DNA of 64,000 nucleotides, taken from the NCBI RefSeq assembly GCF_900105535.1, contig NZ_LT629779.1, forward strand, positions 682,001-746,000, in the 5' to 3' direction. The DNA is from Pseudarthrobacter equi (GTDB lineage: Bacteria > Actinomycetota > Actinomycetes > Actinomycetales > Micrococcaceae). The position numbers and the translations under genes were made by a program. The notes below the pieces were generated by a model. The model had not been told where the DNA came from. It searched no databases and worked only from the letters and a program-made list of their open reading frames with translations. Positions 25,014 through 34,626 of this stretch are shown here, one piece after another; within the stretch, counting starts at the first letter, position 1; every line of letters begins with the position of its first letter.

Positions 25014-26549
25014 ATGTTTTTCGTGGCAACCCCTGAACCGGCAACCGCCAAAGTAACCCTTGACCCGGCTTTCACCGTTGGTCCCGTCCGCCGCCGCACA
25101 TTTGGCGCCTTCGTGGAGCACCTGGGCCGGTGCGTCTACACCGGCATCTTCGAGCCCAACCACCCCGATGCCGATGAGGACGGTTTCCGTCGCGATGTCC
25201 TGGGCCTGACCCGGGAACTCGGCGTCTCCACCGTGAGGTACCCCGGTGGCAACTTCGTTTCCGGCTACCGGTGGGAGGACGGCGTGGGGCCGAAGGACCA
25301 GCGGCCTGTCCGCCTCGACCTGGCCTGGCACTCCACGGACCCCAACCTGGTGGGCGTGGACGAATTCGCGGCGTGGTCCGCCAAGGCCGGCGTGGAACCC
25401 ATGATGGCCGTCAACCTGGGCACCCGCGGCATCCAGGAGGCGATGGACCTGCTGGAGTACTGCAACATCGATGGCGGTACTGAGCTTTCCGACCAGCGCC
25501 GCGCCAACGGTGCACCGGACGGCTACGGCATCAAGATGTGGTGCCTGGGCAACGAGATGGACGGCCCGTGGCAGATCGGCCACAAGAACGCGCTTGAATA
25601 CGGGCGGCTGGCGGCGGACACGGCCCGCGGCATGCGGATGATCGATCCGGACCTGGAGCTGGTGGCCTGCGGCAGTTCCGGTCCCACCATGGGCACGTTC
25701 GGCGAATGGGAGCGCGTGGTCCTGTCCGAAACCTATGAGCTGGTGGACCTGATCTCCGCCCACCAGTACTTTGAGGACTTCGGCGACCTTCAAGAGCACT
25801 TGGCCGCCGGGCACAAGATGGACGCCTTCATCAAGGACATCGTCAGCCACATCGACCATGTGAAGTCGGTGAAGAAGTCCACCAAGCAGGTGAACATCTC
25901 CTTCGATGAATGGAACGTCTGGCACATGAGCCGGGCCGAGTCCAAGGCGCCCTCCGGCAAGGACTGGCCGGTAGCCCCCGTGCTGCTGGAGGACACCTAT
26001 ACGGTGGCGGACGCCGTGGTGGTGGGCGACCTGCTGGTCACCTTGCTGAAGAACACGGACCGGGTCCATTCCGCGAGCCTGGCCCAGCTGGTCAACGTCA
26101 TCGCCCCCATCATGACCGAACCCGGCGGCCGCGCCTGGAAGCAGACCACCTTCCACCCCTTCGCCCTGACCTCCCGGCACGCCGCCGGCACTGTCCTGCA
26201 GCTCGCCGTCGAATCCCCGCTGGTCAGCGGGGGCACCACCGCAGGCGTCGCCGCACTGTCCGCCGTTGCAACTTTCGACGCCGACAAGGGCGAGGCAGTG
26301 GTGTTCGCCGTCAACCGCTCGGCAACGGACGCACTCACCCTGGATGCCGCCGTCGCCGGCTTGGGCAACGTCCGCGTGCTGGAGGCACTGACCTACGCCA
26401 ACAAGGACCCGTACTGGCAGGCCAGCGCGGACGATTCAACGTCCGTGGAGCCCTCGGAAAACGTCACGGTCAAGGCCGACGGCGGCCGCCTCACCGCGGA
26501 GTTCCCGGCCGTGTCCTGGTCCATGATCCGGCTGGCGGTGGGCGCCTAA
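25014..26549 (+). CDS. Alpha-L-arabinofuranosidase, GH51
   Basis: A 511-residue intracellular exo-enzyme releasing arabinose from arabinoxylan or arabinan oligosaccharides. The GH51 core is clear: RRRTFGAFVEHLGRCVYTGI at the start, acid/base Glu181 in CLGNEMDGPW and nucleophile Glu299 in ISFDEWNVW, then a C-terminal beta-sandwich. There is no signal peptide. Start is uncertain between the ATG at 25014 and a GTG at 25023, which has GAGG 9 nt upstream. A LacI-type operator overlaps the leader, and a LacI gene lies two genes downstream. Confidence 0.93.
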   Translation: MFFVATPEPATAKVTLDPAFTVGPVRRRTFGAFVEHLGRCVYTGIFEPNHPDADEDGFRRDVLGLTRELGVSTVRYPGGNFVSGYRWEDGVGPKDQRPVRLDLAWHSTDPNLVGVDEFAAWSAKAGVEPMMAVNLGTRGIQEAMDLLEYCNIDGGTELSDQRRANGAPDGYGIKMWCLGNEMDGPWQIGHKNALEYGRLAADTARGMRMIDPDLELVACGSSGPTMGTFGEWERVVLSETYELVDLISAHQYFEDFGDLQEHLAAGHKMDAFIKDIVSHIDHVKSVKKSTKQVNISFDEWNVWHMSRAESKAPSGKDWPVAPVLLEDTYTVADAVVVGDLLVTLLKNTDRVHSASLAQLVNVIAPIMTEPGGRAWKQTTFHPFALTSRHAAGTVLQLAVESPLVSGGTTAGVAALSAVATFDADKGEAVVFAVNRSATDALTLDAAVAGLGNVRVLEALTYANKDPYWQASADDSTSVEPSENVTVKADGGRLTAEFPAVSWSMIRLAVGA

Positions 26550-26617
26550 CACCCCGGGACGGGGCGGCGGAGGCGTCCTTATGACGACGGCGGCCCGCAG
26601 GTGGGAGGATGGACGGC

Positions 26618-27196
26618 ATGGAGCTGCACATCACGGGGGATCCCGCCGCGGACAAGTTGTTGAGTGAGGACGCCTTCGCCCTGCTGACCGGCATGCTGCT
26701 TGACCAGCAGGTGACCATGGAATCGGCGTTCGCGGGGCCGGAAAAGATCAGGACCCGCATCGGGTCCGTCTCTCCCGAAGCCATTGCCGGCCATGATCCG
26801 CAGGCCTTCGTGGAGATGTTCAAGGAACGGCCCGCCGTGCACCGGTTCCCCGGTTCCATGGCCGCAAGGGTCCAGTCGCTCGCTGAAGCCGTGCAGAACG
26901 AATGGAACGGCGACGCCACCGCCATCTGGACCCAGGGCGAGCCCAGCGGCGCCGAGGTGCTGAAGCGGCTCAAGGCCCTGCCCGGGTTCGGTGACCAGAA
27001 AGCCAAAATCTTCCTTGCACTGCTGGGCAAACAGCGCGGACTCCAGGCGCCGGGCTGGCGGGAAGCTGCAGGCCACTACGGTGAAGACGGCTCCTACCTG
27101 TCCGTGGCTGACATCGTGGACCCGGAATCCCTGGTCAAGGTACGGGCCAGCAAGCAGGCGGCCAAGGCCGCGGCGAAGGCAGGAAAAGAACGTTAA
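26618..27196 (+). CDS. HhH-GPD-type base-excision DNA repair protein
   Basis: A 192-residue protein of the HhH-GPD DNA glycosylase-like group common in actinobacteria. FALLTGMLLDQQVTMESAFAGP resembles the N-terminal helices of that fold, and the helix-hairpin-helix is LKALPGFGDQKAKIFLALLG. The usual catalytic Asp is not obvious, so activity is unproven. I start at the ATG at 26618 because GGGAGG lies 9 nt upstream; the ATG at 26609 directly abuts that site. Its stop overlaps the ATG of the LacI gene by 1 nt. Confidence 0.8.
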   Translation: MELHITGDPAADKLLSEDAFALLTGMLLDQQVTMESAFAGPEKIRTRIGSVSPEAIAGHDPQAFVEMFKERPAVHRFPGSMAARVQSLAEAVQNEWNGDATAIWTQGEPSGAEVLKRLKALPGFGDQKAKIFLALLGKQRGLQAPGWREAAGHYGEDGSYLSVADIVDPESLVKVRASKQAAKAAAKAGKER

Positions 27197-28200
27197 TGGC
27201 AGTAACCATGAACGACGTTGCGAAGGCCGCGGGTGTTTCACTCAAGACCGTCTCCAACGTCCTGAACAACTATGAGTTCATCCGCCCCGCCACCAAGCAG
27301 CGGGTGGAAGATGCCATCGCGGAACTGGGCTACGAAGCCAACCTCACCGCCCGCAGCCTGCGGTCCGGCAAGACCTCCATGCTGGGCCTCGTCCTCTCGG
27401 ACCTTTCGGCGCCCTACTACGCCGAGCTCGCCTCCAGGCTGATGGACGCCGCAACCAAACACGGCTACCGCGTTCTGGTGGAGCAGTCGGCCGCAGACAG
27501 CGGTGCCGAGCTGAACGCCCTCCAGGGCCCATTCAGGCAACTCACGGACGGGCTGCTTTTCACACCGCTGTCCATCGGCGCCGACGCCATTGCCGAGCGG
27601 GCCGGGTCCAAGCCCCTGGTGATGCTGGGCGAACATATTGTGGACCCGCGGTTCGACCTGGTCACCATGAAGAACGAGGAGGCTGCCGCCGCGCTCACCT
27701 CGCACCTGCTGGCGGGAGGCCGCCGTCGTATTGCCGTCATTGGCGCCACAGCCGAGGAGTCCACCGGCACCGCCGGGCTGCGCCTCAACGGCTACCGCGC
27801 CGCCTTGAAGAAGGCAGGGATCCCCTTCGACCCGGCGCTGATCGCCCCGGGTGAGTGGCGCCGCGACGCCGGTGCTGCCGCCGTTGCAGGCCTGCTGGAA
27901 GCGGGCGTGGAGTTCGACGCCGTCTTCGGCCTGAACGACGTCCTCGCGCTCGGAGCAATGCACGAACTCCTGATCCGCGGTGTTCGGGTGCCCCAGGACG
28001 TGGCCGTGGCCGGCTTCGACGACGTGGATGAAGCCCGCTTCGCCTCACCGTCCCTGACCACTGTCTCGCCCGGGATGGACGAGATCGCCGAACGGTCCAT
28101 GGCGCTGTTGCTGGACCGGATCGCCGGCCGCGAAACCGCCGACGCCGGAGTGCACGTTGAGGCCGAATTCCAGCTGAATATCAGGGAATCTGCGCCCTAG
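27196..28200 (+). CDS. LacI-family regulator, probable arabinoside repressor
   Basis: A 334-residue LacI protein. HTH at residues 4-24 (TMNDVAKAAGVSLKTVSNVLNN), hinge LTARSLRSGKT, and a sugar-binding-protein-like domain with FGLNDVLALGAMHEL and VAVAGFDDVDEARFA. It is coupled to the HhH-GPD gene through a TAATG overlap and lies close to the GH51 gene, whose promoter holds a matching AACGTT-core operator. Control of GH51 by this protein is inference. Confidence 0.92.
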   Translation: MAVTMNDVAKAAGVSLKTVSNVLNNYEFIRPATKQRVEDAIAELGYEANLTARSLRSGKTSMLGLVLSDLSAPYYAELASRLMDAATKHGYRVLVEQSAADSGAELNALQGPFRQLTDGLLFTPLSIGADAIAERAGSKPLVMLGEHIVDPRFDLVTMKNEEAAAALTSHLLAGGRRRIAVIGATAEESTGTAGLRLNGYRAALKKAGIPFDPALIAPGEWRRDAGAAAVAGLLEAGVEFDAVFGLNDVLALGAMHELLIRGVRVPQDVAVAGFDDVDEARFASPSLTTVSPGMDEIAERSMALLLDRIAGRETADAGVHVEAEFQLNIRESAP

Positions 28201-28214
28201 TCACATCATATCGT

Positions 28215-28898
28215 CTAGGGAACCGTATCGCCCTGGTGCCGGGGCGGTTCAGTGCCGGTACTGCCGAGGCGTGATCGCAGGGTGGGCACGCCGGGACCTT
28301 GGAGGTCATCGAGGTAGGGAATCCGTCCGGCCATTGTCATCACCAGAGCAAGGGTGCTCCCGGTAACCAGCGGTCCCGTACCCGCGGTGAAGGGGCCGTC
28401 ATCTGCCCTCAGTTGCAGTCCGGCAACGTGCGTCCGGCTGGCAACCGTGAAGTTGCGGCGCGCATAGAACTCCGCGACGGGTGTCAACGCGTCAATGCTC
28501 GGCGACGTGGGTATCCCCAGCGGGCGGCGGATGTCTTGCGCGTGTACAACTACCTCCCCCAAATAGGCCGGGACATGAGCGGACGGCGCAATGCTGCTGT
28601 CAACGACGGCACAAAACCGGTCCAGGGTTTCGGCAGGGGTGCTGCCGCGGTTCTCCTCCAGCCGGCGCTGGTTGTGCACTTCGGGGCGGAAGCGCGCGCC
28701 GAACATGCTCCGCAGCCATTGCCACTGGTTCAAGCTCGCTGCGGCAGTAAGGTGTGCGACGGCCTGCTCGACATTCCACTGGCCACAGAGAGTCTGGCGA
28801 TGCCAGTGCTCCGGGGCAAGGCTTGCCAGATCTTCCACCAGCGCGGCACGCTCAGCATGCGCCAGGGCCCAAAGGCGGCCGTCCGAAGATTGCGCCAT
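28215..28898 (-). CDS. Maleylpyruvate isomerase / DinB-like mycothiol-dependent family protein
   Basis: A 227-residue protein of the TIGR03083-type group. The N-terminal four-helix DinB domain has QTLCGQWNVEQAVAHLTAAA with one metal-ligand His, and EVVVHAQDIRRPLG, the second conserved metal-binding motif. Members use a metal ion and often mycothiol; the reaction here is unknown. The ATG at 28898 has GGGGGAG upstream; an in-frame start further upstream lacks one. It is convergent with the LacI gene (14 nt between stops). Confidence 0.75.
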   Translation of the reverse strand: MAQSSDGRLWALAHAERAALVEDLASLAPEHWHRQTLCGQWNVEQAVAHLTAAASLNQWQWLRSMFGARFRPEVHNQRRLEENRGSTPAETLDRFCAVVDSSIAPSAHVPAYLGEVVVHAQDIRRPLGIPTSPSIDALTPVAEFYARRNFTVASRTHVAGLQLRADDGPFTAGTGPLVTGSTLALVMTMAGRIPYLDDLQGPGVPTLRSRLGSTGTEPPRHQGDTVP

Positions 28899-29242
28899 GA
28901 AGTCAGCTCCCCCAAGTTGTCTTTCGTGGCCGCCCACGCCTGCTTCCTGTAGACGTATTCAAGCACAGTACGCTGCGGTGAAATGGGCGCGGAGCGATCC
29001 GCGGGGTCACTTCCTGGGGACGCGCCCGCGAAGCGAAGTAGCCGCTGAGTCTCCCCACCTTTGAGCGAGGACGACGGCGTGTCCCGGCAAACCGCCGTCG
29101 TCCGCTGCCATGGGGGAGCCAAAGCCGGGGAGTTTCAGCGCGTCCGTGCGCGGGCGTCCGGATGATGGACCTGAAACGTGGCGGAAATGTGCGGGGCCTA
29201 CTCTGAATCCACGCTGTCCGCCGGCCGTTGAAGGGACCCCGC
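28899..29242 (+). promoter_or_regulatory. Divergent gap before urease operon, with hairpin and GlnR-like site
   Basis: No gene is seen in these 344 nt. A perfect 11-bp inverted repeat (29069-29079 with 29093-29103) lacks a T tract. Further on, GAAAC (29173-29177), six bases, then GAAAT (29184-29188) resembles the actinobacterial GlnR box (GTnAC-n6-GaAAC) at 4 of 5 in each half, 55 nt before ureA. GlnR is known to control urease genes in actinobacteria; binding here is inference. Confidence 0.4.
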
Positions 29243-29545
29243 ATGCATCTGATGCCACGTGAGCAGGAAAAACTCATGATCGTGGTGGCCGCCGACCTCG
29301 CCCGGCGCCGCCAGTCCCGCGGCCTCAAGCTCAACTACCCCGAAGCGGTGGCCATCATCAGCTACGAACTGATCGAAGGCGCCCGCGACGGCCGGAGCGT
29401 CGCCGACCTCATGAGCTACGGCACCACGCTGCTCACCCGCGAAGACGTCATGGAAGGCGTCCCCGAGATGATCCACGACGTGCAGATCGAGGCCACGTTT
29501 CCCGACGGCACCAAACTGGTCACCGTCCACGATCCCATCCGCTAA
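29243..29545 (+). CDS. ureA: Urease subunit gamma
   Basis: The smallest structural subunit of nickel urease (urea to ammonia and carbamate), exactly 100 residues. The sequence [41 protein letters not shown] and [19 protein letters not shown] is canonical. I use the ATG at 29243 with GAAGGGA upstream; an in-frame ATG at 29228 is less likely. First gene of ureABCEFGD. Confidence 0.97.
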   Translation: MHLMPREQEKLMIVVAADLARRRQSRGLKLNYPEAVAIISYELIEGARDGRSVADLMSYGTTLLTREDVMEGVPEMIHDVQIEATFPDGTKLVTVHDPIR

Positions 29546-29554
29546 GGAGCCACA

Positions 29555-29904
29555 GTGATCCCAGGAGAATACGTCCTCCGCCCGGAGCCCGTGACGGCGA
29601 ACGCGGGGCGCGACGCCATCGAGCTGCCCGTGACCAACACCGGCGACCGGCCCGTGCAGGTGGGCTCGCACTTCCACTTCGCCGAAGCCAATGCTGCGCT
29701 GGACTTCGACCGGGCAGCAGCCCGCGGCCGGCGCCTGGACATCCCCGCAGGGACGGCCGCCCGGTTTGAACCCGGGGACTCCCGGAGCATCCGGCTCATC
29801 GAACTCGCAGGGGCCCGCGAAGTGTTCGGGCTCAGCAACGCCGTCAACGGAAAGCTCGACGGCGGCCCCCGCCCGGGCGGGTCAGCCACCGAAAGGGACG
29901 CCAA

Positions 29905-29908
<4 letters not shown>
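29555..29908 (+). CDS. ureB: Urease subunit beta
   Basis: Structural beta subunit, 117 residues, forming the trimer surface with UreA and UreC. It starts at GTG ([13 protein letters not shown]) after AAGGAG and contains [19 protein letters not shown] and [18 protein letters not shown], both conserved. The C-terminal tail [15 protein letters not shown] is slightly longer than usual. It overlaps ureC by 4 nt (ATGA). Confidence 0.97.
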
Positions 29909-31677
<1,769 letters not shown>

Positions 31678-31696
31678 AACCCACCCGGAGAACCAC

Positions 31697-32182
31697 GTGA
31701 TCATCGAGAAAATCCTCGGCAACCTCCACGACCTGCCCGAAACCGACCTCGCCGCCTACACCGGGCTCCACCGCGAGAAAGTGGTGCTGCCCAGCGCCCA
31801 ACTGGTCAAACGCATCCAACGCGCCACCACGGACCACGGCAACGACATCGGCATCCGGCTCGCCCCAGGATCCGGCGACCTCCGCGACGGCGACATCCTC
31901 CACGTCGCCGACACCAACATGATCGTGGTCTCCGTCCTGCCCACCGACGTCCTGGTCATCGCACCCCGCACCATCCACGAAATGGGCGTCACCGCACACT
32001 CCCTCGGCAACCGGCACCTCCAGGCACAATTCTTCGACTCATCCTCCGAGTACGGGGCCGACGTCATGGTGTGCGCCTACGACCACACCGTCGAGGACTA
32101 CCTCATCCACAACTCCGTGCCCTACGCCCGCCAGGAACGCGTCATGCCTGTGCCTTTCCGCCATGCTGAACACTCGCACTAA
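31697..32182 (+). CDS. ureE: Urease accessory nickel chaperone UreE
   Basis: A 161-residue nickel carrier that delivers Ni to the UreDFG complex. The N-terminal peptide-binding domain starts MIIEKILGNLHDL. The C-terminal metal-binding domain has LGNRHLQAQFF and the conserved AYDHTVEDYL. The C-terminal tail FRHAEHSH is a short His-containing metal site, not the long poly-His of enterobacteria. GTG start with GGAG upstream. Confidence 0.94.
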   Translation: MIIEKILGNLHDLPETDLAAYTGLHREKVVLPSAQLVKRIQRATTDHGNDIGIRLAPGSGDLRDGDILHVADTNMIVVSVLPTDVLVIAPRTIHEMGVTAHSLGNRHLQAQFFDSSSEYGADVMVCAYDHTVEDYLIHNSVPYARQERVMPVPFRHAEHSH

Positions 32183-32230
32183 CTCTTCCGCGCTGCGCGC
32201 TCTACGGGAGGTGCAGCTTGGGTGCGCCGC

Positions 32231-32290
32231 CCCGGATTGGGGGCCGTGCCCGCTCCGCGGTGCCCGCCACGCCGCGGCCCCCAATCCGGG
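32231..32290 (+). repeat. Hairpin repeat element 1 in the ureE-ureF gap
   Basis: Perfect 16-bp arms (32231-32246 with 32275-32290) enclose a 28-nt centre. The 42 bases at 32240-32281 are identical to 33719-33760 in ureD. Outside the core the arms read CCGGATTGG and its complement, whereas element 2 has CCGGATGTAAGG and its complement, so arms differ between copies yet stay paired. Confidence 0.9.
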
Positions 32291-32326
32291 CCGTCGCGAT
32301 GCTCCGTCACGGTTGGCGGTGGTGCT

Positions 32327-32995
32327 GTGAGTAGTTATCAGCTTGCTCTACAACAATTGGTTGACTCTGCGCTTCCTACTGGGGCTTTTGCTCACTCACT
32401 GGGGTTTGAGACGTACATCGATCGGGAGCTCCTTTTTGATGAGGAGTCGTTCGGGCTCTGGCTTCGTGCGTTTGTCTCGCGGTCGCTTGCTTACTCTGAT
32501 GGCTTGGCGATCCGCTTCCTTTATGAGGGTGTTGATCTTTGGGAGTTGGATGCTCTTTTGTCTGCTTCTCTGTTGCCTCGGGAGGTTCGGGAGGCCAGTT
32601 TGAAGATGGGCGGCCGTCTCTTGGAGATTGGGGCTGAGGTGTTTCCCTCGGCCGCGCTGGAACTGTACCGGGACCTGGTGACCAGCGGCCGGGCCGCCGG
32701 GCACCAGCCGCTGGCGTTCGCCGTCGTCGCCCGCTCACTGGGCGTGCCGCTGCAGGAGGCACTCGCCGCCTACCTCTTCGCCACCGTCATGTCCCTCACC
32801 CAGAACGCCGTGCGGGCCATCCCGCTCGGCCAGAATGCCGGCCAAAGGATCCTGCGGAAAGCGCACGACGACGTCGCTGCCGCCATCGAGGCGATCGCGC
32901 ACCTCACGCCGGACGACTTCGGCGCCGTCAGCCCAGGACTGGAAATCTCGCAAATGCGGCACGAACGCCAACGTGCCCGGATGTTCATGAGCTAA
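32327..32995 (+). CDS. ureF: Urease accessory protein UreF
   Basis: A 222-residue all-helical protein that forms the UreD-UreF-UreG activation complex. The start YQLALQQLVDSALPTGAFAH and the later LGQNAGQRIL match the family. I choose the GTG at 32327 because conserved sequence begins there; the frame is open upstream through hairpin element 1. The first 100 or so codons have unusual base use: 25 of the first 60 end in T, but none of 60 counted from 32653 onward do. The protein itself is normal. Confidence 0.93.
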   Translation: MSSYQLALQQLVDSALPTGAFAHSLGFETYIDRELLFDEESFGLWLRAFVSRSLAYSDGLAIRFLYEGVDLWELDALLSASLLPREVREASLKMGGRLLEIGAEVFPSAALELYRDLVTSGRAAGHQPLAFAVVARSLGVPLQEALAAYLFATVMSLTQNAVRAIPLGQNAGQRILRKAHDDVAAAIEAIAHLTPDDFGAVSPGLEISQMRHERQRARMFMS

Positions 32996-33025
32996 CAATG
33001 CTTATTGCTTTACAGGAGGAACACC

Positions 33026-33640
33026 ATGACTGAACCCATCAAAATCGGCATCGGCGGACCCGTCGGCGCCGGCAAAACCCAACTCGTGGAACGGCTCACC
33101 CGGCACATGAGCGGCGGCATCTCCATGGCCGCCATCACCAACGACATCTACACCATCGAGGACGCCAAAATCCTCGCCGCCAACGGCATCCTCCCCGAGG
33201 ACCGGATCATCGGCGTCGAAACCGGCGGCTGCCCCCACACCGCCATCCGCGAAGACACCTCCATGAACACCGCCGCCATCGAAGAACTCAAAACCCGGCA
33301 CCCCGACCTCCAAGTCATCTTCGTCGAATCCGGTGGCGACAACCTCTCCGCCACCTTCAGCCCCGAACTGGTCGACTTCTCCATCTACATCATCGACGTA
33401 GCCCAAGGTGAAAAGATCCCCCGCAAAGCCGGCCAGGGCATGATCAAATCCGACCTCTTCATCATCAACAAAACCGACCTCGCACCCCACGTCGGAGCGG
33501 ACCTTAGTGTCATGGAGCGAGACTCCAAAGAGTTCCGCGGCAACAAGCCGTTCTGCTTCACCAACCTCAAGACCGACGAAGGGCTCGACGCCGTTATCGA
33601 CTGGATCCGGCACGACGTCCTGATGCTCGACTTGGTATGA
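33026..33640 (+). CDS. ureG: Urease accessory GTPase UreG
   Basis: A 204-residue GTPase of the SIMIBI class driving nickel insertion. The P-loop GGPVGAGKT is at residues 10-18, the metal-binding CPH motif in TGGCPHTAI about residue 72, and NKTD (guanine specificity) about residue 151. The ATG at 33026 has AGGAGG upstream. Codon use is strongly C-ending, unlike its neighbours' 5' parts. It overlaps ureD by 4 nt. Confidence 0.97.
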   Translation: MTEPIKIGIGGPVGAGKTQLVERLTRHMSGGISMAAITNDIYTIEDAKILAANGILPEDRIIGVETGGCPHTAIREDTSMNTAAIEELKTRHPDLQVIFVESGGDNLSATFSPELVDFSIYIIDVAQGEKIPRKAGQGMIKSDLFIINKTDLAPHVGADLSVMERDSKEFRGNKPFCFTNLKTDEGLDAVIDWIRHDVLMLDLV

Positions 33641-34626
33641 CCTCCAACAGTTCCGTCGTCGACACACCTTGGGCGGCGCCCGCGGATGGGGCTACTTCAG
33701 GCGCTTCACCGGATGTAAGGGGCCGTGCCCGCTCCGCGGTGCCCGCCACGCCGCGGCCCCTTACATCCGGCTCCGCTTGCGCTGACAGCTCACCTATGGG
33801 CGAGCTTGAGCTTGTGGTCGCCGAGCGTGCGGGACGATCCTTTGCGGCGCATCAGTACCATCGCGGTGCTCTGCGGGTACTGCGACCGCACTATCTGGAT
33901 GACTCTGGACAGGTTTGTTATGTCGTTGTGAATCCTGGCGGGGCTTATCTGGGGGCTGACCTTTTTCTGCTGGATGTGGAGGTGGGTGAGGGCGCTGACC
34001 TCTTGTTGACCACTCAGTCTGCGACGAAGGTTTATCGGACTCCTGGGTCTTTTGCTGAGCAGCGGATGAGTGTGCGGCTGGGGGAGGGGGCGCGGCTGGA
34101 ACTCATGCCGGACCAGCTGATCGCCTACCGGGAGGCCAGCTACCGGCAACGGACCTCCGTGACCCTGCGGCCGTCGTCGAACCTTGTCATGGCGGAAGTA
34201 GTGACCCCTGGCTGGTCGCCGGACGGCGCCGCTTTCCGGTACGAGGAAGTGCGGCTGCGGAACGAGGTCCACATCGAAACGGATGAGGGCACGCAGATGC
34301 TTGCCCTCGACAACCTGCTGATCCGGCCGCCGCTCGGCGACGTCACCGGGCTGGGGTTCATGGAAGGCTTCAGCCACCTCGGCTCACTGGTGGTGGTGGA
34401 TGCCCGGGTGGACCAAGCGCTCGCAGACCACCTTCACCACCTCACGGCGGGATACGACGCCCGGACCGGAGTCACCCTCACCCGCACTGTCGCCCGAACC
34501 ACCGGCCTGGTGCTCCGCTCGATGTCCAACAGCACCGGCGAACTGAACCGCCTGCTCGCAGCCTGCGCCGACCTCCTGCGGGAACGCTGGCACGGGCAAG
34601 GCCCACTGAACCTGAGGAAGCACTGA
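33637..34626 (+). CDS. ureD: Urease accessory protein UreD
   Basis: The scaffold that binds apo-urease and UreF. Conserved UreD sequence starts at about codon 54 ([14 protein letters not shown]) and includes [20 protein letters not shown] and [19 protein letters not shown]. The ATG at 33637 overlaps ureG (ATGA), but its first 53 codons are encoded by spacer and hairpin element 2, giving a low-complexity Arg/Ala/Pro stretch. An ATG at 33796 would remove it but has no clear ribosome binding site. Of the 60 codons from 33796, 23 end in T; of 60 counted from about 34096, 3 do. Confidence 0.88.
   Translation: MTSNSSVVDTPWAAPADGATSGASPDVRGRARSAVPATPRPLTSGSACADSSPMGELELVVAERAGRSFAAHQYHRGALRVLRPHYLDDSGQVCYVVVNPGGAYLGADLFLLDVEVGEGADLLLTTQSATKVYRTPGSFAEQRMSVRLGEGARLELMPDQLIAYREASYRQRTSVTLRPSSNLVMAEVVTPGWSPDGAAFRYEEVRLRNEVHIETDEGTQMLALDNLLIRPPLGDVTGLGFMEGFSHLGSLVVVDARVDQALADHLHHLTAGYDARTGVTLTRTVARTTGLVLRSMSNSTGELNRLLAACADLLRERWHGQGPLNLRKH
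33709..33770 (+). repeat. Hairpin repeat element 2 within the 5' part of ureD
   Basis: Perfect 17-bp arms (33709-33725 with 33754-33770) around the same 28-nt centre as element 1; 33719-33760 is identical to 32240-32281. The outer arm segment ATGTAA/TTACAT replaces ATTG/CAAT of element 1, keeping full pairing. Confidence 0.9.

Noticed and set aside
34611..34626. Search for a nickel or cobalamin riboswitch before the NiCoT gene
   Set aside because: The gene overlaps ureD by 1 nt, leaving no leader.
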